Source of the DNA: Acidobacteriota bacterium | GTDB lineage: Bacteria; Acidobacteriota; Terriglobia; 2-12-FULL-54-10 | Assembly (NCBI GenBank): GCA_016191085.1 | Contig: JACPPJ010000076.1 | Span: 1 to 41,453 of the forward strand | Direction: 5' to 3' | DNA length: 41,453 bases | Shown: positions 32,735-39,494 of the stretch, one piece after another | Layout: each line of letters opens with the position of its first letter | Position numbering within the stretch: position 1 is the stretch's first letter | Notes under the pieces: model-generated | Databases searched by the model: none | The model's input: only the letters and a program-made list of their open reading frames with translations | What the model was told of the DNA's origin: nothing | Translations under genes and position numbers: made by a program

Positions 32735-33022
32735 TTACGGCTCGCCTCGCTCGAATCCTAGTCGTGATAACTCCCGCACCTCCTCAGCGATGCTGTCCAT
32801 GCGCGAGGCCAGGTGCTCATTGCGAAGCAGGCACTCCGCCGTTCTTACGTATTTACCGTTCAAGCTGGTGATGATCCGGTTCTCCATTTCCGCCAACTCC
32901 GTCCGGACCTCGGCGAGCAGAGCGCGGTTCTGCAAGCCTACATACGCGCCAATCAGCCCCGAGACCAAGCCGACGGCCGACACAATCAACCCAATTGAAC
33001 CCAGCAGTACCTGTGGAGTCAT
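32735..33022 (-). CDS. Small membrane-anchored coiled-coil protein
   Basis: A 95-residue protein with one N-terminal membrane helix (LLGSIGLIVSAVGLVSGLIGAYVGL), then a helical charged region (LLAEVRTELAEMENRI, MDSIAEEVRELSRLG). ATG 33022 overlaps the methyltransferase stop (ATGA), which rules out the longer frame from 33151. In outline it resembles holins or spanins but is far from the endolysin. Function unknown. Confidence 0.65.
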   Translation of the reverse strand: MTPQVLLGSIGLIVSAVGLVSGLIGAYVGLQNRALLAEVRTELAEMENRIITSLNGKYVRTAECLLRNEHLASRMDSIAEEVRELSRLGFERGEP

Positions 33023-34299
33023 TTGCTTCCTGCGCTTTCCGCTAGAGCGTTGGTGCGCTCGGTCGCGATCTGATCGAATCGTCTGCCGTCGCTTTCCAAA
33101 ACGGCTTGTTTGCCGGTGAATTGTTGCCAGCGAACCACAGTCACATCGCAATAGCGCGGCTCCAATTCGATCAGTCGTGCCTGCCGCCCCGCCTTCTCAC
33201 AAGCGATCAATGTAGAGCCAGACCCGCCGAATGGGTCGAGTACCGTGTCGCGGCTCTTACTGGAGTTCCGGATCGCCCGCTCGATCAGCTCAACCGGCTT
33301 CATCGTAGGATGGAGGTCGTTCGAAACAGGCTTTTTCACAAACCAGACGTCGCCCTGGTCGCGGGCGCCACACCAGTAATGATCCGAACCCTCTCGCCAA
33401 CCGTAAAGAATCGGTTCGTATTGCCGCTGGTAATCGGAACGTCCAACGGTGAACGTATTCTTCGCCCAGATGACGAACGTGGACCAGTGGCCGCCTGCCT
33501 CCCGAAAGACCTTTTGGAGCGTTGCGAGCTCGGATGAGGACATGCAGATATAGACAGCTCCTTTGGTGACCGCCAGGATGTTGGCGCAGGACTCGTGCAG
33601 GAACTGCTCGAATTTATCGCCGAGATTGTCATTGGCGATCTTGCGTTTGTTGCCACGCAATTTGTCTTTCATCGTGGCGCCGTAATTCACGTTATAAGGC
33701 GGATCGCTGAAGACCATGTCGGCGAGGCCTCCGGCGAGAGCCTTTTCATAACTGCCGTATTCTGTAGAGTCCCCACACAGCAACCTGTGCTCCCCGAAAA
33801 TCCAAATATCGCCAGGAACGGTGACCGTTGACTCTGCTTCTGGCGGGACCTCATCCTCGTCGGTATTGCCAGCCGTGACCTGCTCCGGGTCCCGGAGCAG
33901 GTCCTCCAACTCTTCATCGGTGAAGCCGACCAAGTCCAGATCGAAACCATCTTCCTTTAGCGACTCGAGCTCAATCCGCAGCAACTCCTCGTCCCATCCG
34001 GCTCCGCTTTGCGCTAGCTGATTGTCGGCAATCACCAACGCCCGGCGTTGCGCTTCCGTCAGACGGTCCAGTACGATCACCGGCACTTCGGTCATGCCGA
34101 GCTTGCCTGCCGCCAGCAGACGAGCGTGGCCGGCGATCAGCACACCATCGGAGCCGACCAGAATTGGATTCGTCCAGCCGAATTCGGCAATGGACGCCGC
34201 AATCCGGGTTACCTGTTCCTCGCTGTGCGTGCGCGGATTCCTTGCGTATGGAATCAGCTTGTCCACCGGCCAGGAGGCGATCTGAATGTTTGTGCCCAT
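33019..34299 (-). CDS. ParB-domain/DNA adenine-type methyltransferase fusion
   Basis: A 426-residue protein. Residues about 8-120 are a ParB/sulfiredoxin-like domain (VDKLIPYARNPRTHSEEQV, ILVGSDGVLIAGHARLLAAGKLG). The rest is a methyltransferase with DPPY at 199-202 (VFSDPPYNVNYG) and the SAM motif DPFGGSGST near 355-363, with motif IV before motif I (beta-class order). DPPY suggests N6-adenine methylation. Its start overlaps the upstream TAA (TAATG). No restriction nuclease is nearby, so it probably protects phage DNA or alters host control. Confidence 0.85.
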   Translation of the reverse strand: MGTNIQIASWPVDKLIPYARNPRTHSEEQVTRIAASIAEFGWTNPILVGSDGVLIAGHARLLAAGKLGMTEVPVIVLDRLTEAQRRALVIADNQLAQSGAGWDEELLRIELESLKEDGFDLDLVGFTDEELEDLLRDPEQVTAGNTDEDEVPPEAESTVTVPGDIWIFGEHRLLCGDSTEYGSYEKALAGGLADMVFSDPPYNVNYGATMKDKLRGNKRKIANDNLGDKFEQFLHESCANILAVTKGAVYICMSSSELATLQKVFREAGGHWSTFVIWAKNTFTVGRSDYQRQYEPILYGWREGSDHYWCGARDQGDVWFVKKPVSNDLHPTMKPVELIERAIRNSSKSRDTVLDPFGGSGSTLIACEKAGRQARLIELEPRYCDVTVVRWQQFTGKQAVLESDGRRFDQIATERTNALAESAGSK

Positions 34300-34574
34300 T
34301 ACTGCGCGGGTTCGGGAGCCGACTTCTTGAAGACACCCAGTTCGTTCAAGGAAAGAACAATCCTGGCGACCATGGGTTCGGCAATCTGGACCACGCGCTG
34401 CCAGGGAAATTCGCGTAGCAATTCATCGCCGGTGTCATACGCGCTCTTCAGGATGTCGAGCACCAGCCCGAGCTTTCTCTTTCCCTGACCCGGCAACGGA
34501 ATGGCGTCTTCAACGGCTCGCACAGCGGACAGAAGTAACGGAAAAAGTTTTAAAGTCAAAAGCAGAATTTTCAT
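34299..34574 (-). CDS. Small phage protein, hydrophobic N-terminus
   Basis: A 91-residue protein (KILLLTLKLFPLLLSAVRAVEDAIPLPGQGKRKLGLVLDIL, then REFPWQRVVQIAEPMVARIVLSLNELGVF). Two amphipathic-to-hydrophobic helices flank a polar loop. Proteins like this are frequent in phages beside lysis or methylase genes, but I cannot name the family; a holin-like role is only a guess. It sits between the two ParB-methyltransferase genes and overlaps the second start by one base. Confidence 0.6.
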   Translation of the reverse strand: MKILLLTLKLFPLLLSAVRAVEDAIPLPGQGKRKLGLVLDILKSAYDTGDELLREFPWQRVVQIAEPMVARIVLSLNELGVFKKSAPEPAQ

Positions 34575-34592
34575 CGGGTTCTCCTGTGGTTT

Positions 34593-36092
34593 TTATTTGA
34601 CCGCGGGCCGCTTGCCGTAGTACGGTGCGGGGCCGCGGTGCTTGATGGCCCTGGAGTCCAACTCGCGTGGCTTGCCCGCGATTTCGGGCGATATGCCGCG
34701 AGCATTGGAGACTTCTTCGAACGACTGATTTGTGCCGGCCAGCAACGCCGGCGTATCCGGCAGCAGGTTTTGTAATCGCCGGATGATCACATCGCAATAC
34801 GCCGGACTGATCTCGATGCCGTAGCCTGCGCGATTGAGTAGTGCGGCGGCGGCCATTGTGGTGCCGCTGCCAAGAAACGGATCGAAGACCACGTCGCTCG
34901 GATCCGAGAACGCTTTGATGAAAAACTCCGGTATCGCCCGCGGGAACGGGGCAGAGTGTGAGCCTTGGCTCGATTCGGTCTTGGCTTCAATGACATTGCT
35001 CGGGCGCGCAATGCCCATATGACGATCCTCGTGCTGCCCAAGCAGGCCGCTGCCGGAGTTTGACTCGGGCGTGTCCGGTGAGTAATCGAAACAGCCGTCG
35101 GAGAGGTGTCCAACTGCATCAGGTCGGAACTTAATCTGGCGTTGGCGGCAGAAATGGTGAATCGGTTCCCATGCATTTTTGAATCGATTACCCCATCCGC
35201 CTGGTACTCCGTTGTCGGTCTTGCGCCAGCAGAATTCATCCACGAATCGCCAGCCCCACTGCCGCACGTGAGCAATCGTCAGCTCTTTCACGTACAGCAA
35301 ACGCTGGCCATCTTCGGCGTGCTCCTTGATGTTTAGGAAATAGGAGCCGTCAGGCGCCAGCACGCTCTCGATATTGGCAGCCACATCCCGATACCACGCG
35401 ATGTAGTCTTCGGGGGCTACGGGCCGGAAGCCGCTTGCCGGATCGTACTCGCGCTGGCTGGCATAAGGCGGCGACGTGATCACGACATTCGCCTTCACGC
35501 CATCGAATAGCCGGAGTACTGTTTCTTGATCGCGGCAATCACCGCAGAGCAACCGGTGCGGGCCGATCAACCAGAGATCGCCTGGCTGTGTGACGGCAAC
35601 CGCTGGAGCTTCCGGAATCTCTTCGGGGCTTTCTGCTGAGTCGCCTTCGTCATGCGTGGTCAGCAGCGCTTCGAGTTCCGCGTCGCTGAAACCCGTAAGG
35701 GCAAGATCGAATCCCTCTTGCTCCAGAGCAGCGAATTCGGACGCGAGCACCTCCTCGTTCCAGCCTGCCAGTTCCGACAATTTGTTATCGGCGATGATGT
35801 AGGCGCGTTTTTGCGTCTCGCTCAGGTGATCAAGCACGATAACCGGAACTTCGGTTAATCCAAGCTTTCGCGCGGCGAGCAAGCGTCCGTGGCCCGCGAT
35901 AATGCCGGAATTCGTGTCAACCAAAAGCGGTGCGTTGAAACCGAACTCCGCGATGCTGCCGGCAATCTGCGCGACCTGCGCATCCGAGTGCGTCCGTGCA
36001 TTTCGCGCAAATGGAACCAGCTTCTCAACCGGCCAGAGTTCGATGCGTTTGGCCATCGCGGGTGCAACGCGCGATTCAATTACAGATGCCAT
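34593..36092 (-). CDS. ParB-domain/DNA methyltransferase fusion (N4-cytosine-type motif)
   Basis: A 499-residue paralogue of the methyltransferase at 33019. The N-terminal ParB-like domain (VEKLVPFARNARTHSDAQV, GIIAGHGRLLAARKLGLTEVPVIVLDHL) is clearly related to it. The methylase part has TSPPY at 206-210 and DPFLGSGTT near 404-412. TSPPY is common in N4-cytosine enzymes, so the target may differ from that of the other copy. ATG 36092 overlaps the end of the C5 methylase; ATG 36056 is an alternative. It probably protects or marks phage DNA. Confidence 0.84.
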   Translation of the reverse strand: MASVIESRVAPAMAKRIELWPVEKLVPFARNARTHSDAQVAQIAGSIAEFGFNAPLLVDTNSGIIAGHGRLLAARKLGLTEVPVIVLDHLSETQKRAYIIADNKLSELAGWNEEVLASEFAALEQEGFDLALTGFSDAELEALLTTHDEGDSAESPEEIPEAPAVAVTQPGDLWLIGPHRLLCGDCRDQETVLRLFDGVKANVVITSPPYASQREYDPASGFRPVAPEDYIAWYRDVAANIESVLAPDGSYFLNIKEHAEDGQRLLYVKELTIAHVRQWGWRFVDEFCWRKTDNGVPGGWGNRFKNAWEPIHHFCRQRQIKFRPDAVGHLSDGCFDYSPDTPESNSGSGLLGQHEDRHMGIARPSNVIEAKTESSQGSHSAPFPRAIPEFFIKAFSDPSDVVFDPFLGSGTTMAAAALLNRAGYGIEISPAYCDVIIRRLQNLLPDTPALLAGTNQSFEEVSNARGISPEIAGKPRELDSRAIKHRGPAPYYGKRPAVK

Positions 36093-37332
36093 CTACTGCC
36101 TGTATACGGTCGCCGACCCAACGCATCACTGGCACTGCCATCGAGTTCCCAATCGCGCGGTACCGCGGACCGTCGGAGGCGGGCCTGCCGCGGTACGGAA
36201 TCAGCGTGTAATCGTCCGGCATTCCCTGGAGTCGTTCGCATTCTCTCGGCATCAACCTTCTCACTGCCAAACCACGCATCACGCACGGGTGGTTATCGCC
36301 ACAATCAGCTCGTAGCGTCTGGAAGATGTCTGCGGACGGGTTCGCACCTTCTCGCCGCGCGAGATTGCCGGCGCTGAACGCTATCGCGACTTGGCCGCCG
36401 CCGTTCGCGTGACTTGCATCGTGCGGCATGGCACGGAGCGTCGGCGATAGCGGTCCGGCGTCCGCGGCGTGCTGTTTGGAAGAGAAAGCGATCAGTGTCT
36501 CTGTGTAAAAATCCTGTCGGGTTGCACGGCTGCTTAGCGTCGTCGCAACCTCGATGCTGCCCGATTTCTTCCCGCCTCCAAATGCTATCGGCACGAGATA
36601 AGTGCTCGCCGTATCGGCATCGGTTCCGGGCGGCCGATCACCGCCGGTTCGGTTTGCGCCGGCACGCAGCGTCTCCGCAACGCGAGGAATCAGGTGACCC
36701 GCTTGTCCCTGATTGTCATCTGCGCCACACGTTCCAACGCCGTTTGCAGTAAGAGCGGCAACGCTCGTTTTCGCCTTCTTGCCCGGCGTAGGATTCCGGC
36801 GCAGGCTTTCGCGCTCAAAAAGTACCGCTGCGGCAGATCGCCAGTCTCCAAGATGTCCAACAACGAAGACTCGACGGCGTCTCTGGGGCACTCCGAAGTA
36901 TTGAGCGTCCAGCACTCGCCAGGCGCAGCCATACCCGAGTTTAACCAGCGCCCCGATGATGGCTCCAAAATCCCGGCCTCGGTTCGACGACAGGACGCCA
37001 GGAACGTTTTCCCAGACGACCCAGCGAGGCCGCAATCGGCCAGCAAGGCGGCAAAACTCGATGGCCAGGTTGCCGCGCGGGTCAGCCAAGCCCGCTCGTC
37101 TGCCCGCACATGAAAATGCCTGGCACGGCGTGCCCGCGACCAGAATGTCGATTGGCCTTGCGCCTGGCCCAATGTCTCGGAAGTCGCCAACGTTGGAAAC
37201 GTGTGGGTAGCGATGCGCCAACAGCGCAGAGCAGAACGAATCTATTTCCACGAACCAAGCGGGTTCGAAACCGAGCGGATGCCACGCGAGCGTCACCGCT
37301 TCAATCCCTGAGCAGACGCTGCCGTAGATCAT
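36076..37332 (-). CDS. DNA C5-cytosine methyltransferase
   Basis: A 418-residue Dcm-type enzyme with the family motifs in order: I (GSVCSGIEAVTLAW), IV with catalytic Cys70 (GTPCQAFS), VI (WENVPGVL), VIII (QRRRRVFVVGH), and IX/X (RRLMPRECERLQGMPDDY, GNSMAVPVMRW). The recognition region between VIII and IX contains two similar stretches (IAFSSKQ..., IAFSAGN..., with PTLRA and QTLRAD), a layout common in phage enzymes. It is the first of three methylase genes in a row without a nuclease. TGACGAC repeats lie just upstream. Confidence 0.9.
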   Translation of the reverse strand: MIYGSVCSGIEAVTLAWHPLGFEPAWFVEIDSFCSALLAHRYPHVSNVGDFRDIGPGARPIDILVAGTPCQAFSCAGRRAGLADPRGNLAIEFCRLAGRLRPRWVVWENVPGVLSSNRGRDFGAIIGALVKLGYGCAWRVLDAQYFGVPQRRRRVFVVGHLGDWRSAAAVLFERESLRRNPTPGKKAKTSVAALTANGVGTCGADDNQGQAGHLIPRVAETLRAGANRTGGDRPPGTDADTASTYLVPIAFGGGKKSGSIEVATTLSSRATRQDFYTETLIAFSSKQHAADAGPLSPTLRAMPHDASHANGGGQVAIAFSAGNLARREGANPSADIFQTLRADCGDNHPCVMRGLAVRRLMPRECERLQGMPDDYTLIPYRGRPASDGPRYRAIGNSMAVPVMRWVGDRIQAVDGICN

Positions 37333-37347
37333 TCGGAACTGCGAGGG

Positions 37348-37395
37348 TGACGACTACTGACGACTGTGACGACCTGACGACCAGCCGATGACGAC
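37348..37395. repeat. Five TGACGAC direct repeats upstream of the C5 methylase
   Basis: TGACGAC occurs at 37348, 37358, 37367, 37375 and 37389, all in the same orientation with 8-14 base spacing. They lie 16-63 bases before the methylase start. They could be operator or iteron-like sites, possibly for autoregulation. An open frame of 92 codons crosses them but does not look coding. Confidence 0.75.
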
Positions 37396-37559
37396 CTGAT
37401 TCCGTGCCTGTCGCTAGCGAAATCGCGCAACCATGCCACCCGCCCCAAAAATCGGCCAGGAAGGACCCAGCAAGTCCAAACTGCTCCACGGCTTGGCCAC
37501 ATTCGCGCCCGTTGGCACCCTGTTGCGTTCTCTTGCGCGAGCCGTGTCCTATTGGCCGT

Positions 37560-37979
37560 CTACTTCGCCACGCCAACATGGGCCAACTGTGGCCGTTTTT
37601 GAACCGGCACCGGTACGGCTCCCATTACCAGATAGCCGTTGCTGATCGAAGGCTTCCACTCGAAGGCCACATCTTCGCCGCCACGCTGCGCTGCTACGGC
37701 TCTCCAGTAACGCTCCTCTTGGCGTGCAAGGCGTGCTTGGAACTGTTCCTCTGGTTCAAGGAATCGGATCGCTGTGCGCGATTCATCGCTCCACTTGGCA
37801 ATCCCGCGTTGGACAAACGACACCGCCGCCTTATGGGAGGTGAACTTCTTATCACGATTCTCGATCCGGATTGGTATGGACACTTTGGCTATAGAAGACC
37901 CGGTTGCCGGGAAGCCGGACGATTGTCCAGCTAGGTTCAGAATTAACGCGACCGCCGCCGTGCCGTCAGCCGGGCACAA
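37560..37979 (-). CDS. Hypothetical phage protein
   Basis: A coding-like segment from about 37883 to 37560 reads SIPIRIENRDKKFTSHKAAVSFVQRG, AIRFLEPEEQFQARLARQEERYWRAV and VAFEWKPSISNGYLVMGAV. The start is unsure: TTG 37979 opens the frame, but the first 30 residues look non-coding, and GTG 37883 gives about 107 residues. No strong ribosome site is seen for either. It ends with TAG. No domain recognised; the position between replication and methylase genes suggests an early gene. Confidence 0.5.
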   Translation of the reverse strand: MCPADGTAAVALILNLAGQSSGFPATGSSIAKVSIPIRIENRDKKFTSHKAAVSFVQRGIAKWSDESRTAIRFLEPEEQFQARLARQEERYWRAVAAQRGGEDVAFEWKPSISNGYLVMGAVPVPVQKRPQLAHVGVAK

Positions 37980-38085
37980 CGCCTTTTGGAAATCTTCTTA
38001 ATCCGCTTCGCACAATCCACGCAGGGATTCCTGAGCAGCACCCGACCTGATCTTCCCAGGTAGGTTGGGAAATCCGGCGCGGATT

Positions 38086-39043
38086 TCACTCTTTGACAAC
38101 GCGAGCAGAGAGGCATCGATTTTCTTCCAGAGTCCTACCCATCCAGGGCTGGGCCACGTCCGGGTTGTAAAAACGCCAGCGGCTTTCCCGCGAGGGAGGT
38201 CCGACAAGGATTTCAATATGCTCGTTGGTCACTTCGCCGATGTGTCGCTCGTCTGCGACGAAACAAACAAGGCCATAATCTCCACCGAACGGAAAGCGGA
38301 ACCGACCATGGTTTTGATAGAGCCGCGACTCGTTCCATCCGATGGCGAGTGCCTGATCACGGATAGCGTTTACTTTGGCGACGGTCGACTGAGCGATTGG
38401 CTCGGCGAAGAAGCGGTTGCCGTCCTTGGGCAACAAGTCCGGCACGACCGGCGGAGCAGAACGGTCCTGAGCTGGAAGCTCCTTTGTAAGGGCCGGCTTA
38501 CTGGCTGGCGCAGAATAAACCTTGGGATCGAGCGCCCGAACGGCAGTATGCAAGGCTTGCTCACCGAAGCATCCGAGCGCCCAGTCATGCGATGCGGTTG
38601 AAACGGGTCCGCAATCGGTCAAAGATCGCGGGGACGAGTCGTCCCGATTCCATGGCCTTTTTGGCCAGTGCCATCTTGTATCGGAGCCACGCGTAATATT
38701 CCGGATCGAGCCGCCGATAGCAGACGCCGTCGATGGTGGTATCCCTAGAGACGAGGAGTGGTTGCTTGTTTTCCCAAGTGTCCAGGTTCGAAGCGACATA
38801 GAGCGTAGTCTCGACGGGTGCCTCATTCCCCATGGAGTCCTTCCCGCGCGGTTCTTCGGTTGCTTCAGCCGTGAGAACTCCCGTGCACTGGCGGGTCACA
38901 ACCGCCGAGTCCGGCCCTCCTGCGGTCTGTTGCGTCATGAGTTCGAGAAGGCTCAAGTCGTCGGCTCCGATCCGGTCGTTCTGCTTCAGGAGAATATCTA
39001 CCGGAGACGAGTGCAAATTGTCGGAGTGAGAGGGAGTTTCCAC
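38086..39043 (-). pseudogene. Early-region phage gene split by an apparent +1 frameshift
   Basis: The upstream frame runs from GTG 39043 (or ATG 38833, which has GGAAGGA 4 bases before it) to TGA 38585 and ends PEYYAWLRYKMALAKKAMESG and LRTRFNRIA. The downstream frame to 38086 continues HDWALGCFGEQALHTAVRALDPKVY and later GRFRFPFGGDYGLVCFVADERHIGEV, with no start of its own near the joint. Removing one G at 38590 joins them. The TGA is followed by C, a weak stop context, so programmed shifting cannot be excluded, but a mutation or sequencing error is simpler. A third coding-like stretch (LSKSEIRAGFPNLPGKIRSG) to 37998 hints at a second break. Confidence 0.5.
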
Positions 39044-39151
39044 GGCGGCGGACCCGAAATGTGTTCGGCGGTAAGGGCGGTTTGATAGTTTTACCTACAG
39101 ATGTGAACAAGTGTAGGTGTTTCTATCAAGCGCCCAAACGCAGACCGGTTT

Positions 39152-39466
39152 GGGAAGGTGGGAAGGTCGGCGCTGGCATTTCGACCTTCCCAGAGAGCTT
39201 CCCAGCGCTCTAATTGATTGATATTGCTATTGGATATAAATAAAAAATGGGAAGGTGGGAAGGTTATAGTGGAAATTAGTCACGCGCAAGCAAGAATGTT
39301 TTTGGCACGAGAAGTAGCGCGAGAAGCAGAGAGAAAAAAATTTTTGAATAGAAGGGGGATAGACCCCTGAGAACCTTCCCACCTTCCCAAAAACATTGCA
39401 ACTGATTGTTATCTCTTGAGTTGCCGCTGGGAAGGTCCTTCCGAGCTTGGGAAGGGTACCCTTCCC
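39152..39466. repeat. Octamer-repeat noncoding region, candidate phage origin
   Basis: The noncoding stretch 39044-39494 holds GGGAAGGT as tandem pairs at 39152/39160 and 39249/39257, the reverse form ACCTTCCC at 39184 and as a pair at 39373/39381, a single copy at 39429, and a 20-bp palindrome at 39448-39467 whose core is GGGAAGGG-TA-CCCTTCCC. An AT-rich stretch (39212-39247) lies just before one pair. Next to a primase/helicase gene this looks like an iteron-type origin or a control region. No spacer regularity supports CRISPR. Confidence 0.7.
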
Positions 39467-39494
39467 ACATGAAGACCACTAGGCGGGAAAAAGC

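Noticed and set aside
37301..37579. Minus-strand frame of 92 codons before the C5 methylase
   Set aside because: It crosses the TGACGAC repeats, overlaps the methylase start in another frame and has Arg/Gly/Ser-rich chance composition.
38370..38588. Minus-strand frame starting with ATGA overlap at 38588
   Set aside because: The overlap looks attractive, but the sequence is Ser/Pro/Arg-rich chance reading, while the neighbouring frame is protein-like.
39152..39466. CRISPR array
   Set aside because: Repeats are 8 bp, in both orientations and pairwise adjacent; there are no regular spacers and no cas genes.
39276..39479. Minus-strand frame of 67 codons in the octamer region
   Set aside because: It is built from the repeats and AT-rich sequence and has no ribosome site; better explained as noncoding.
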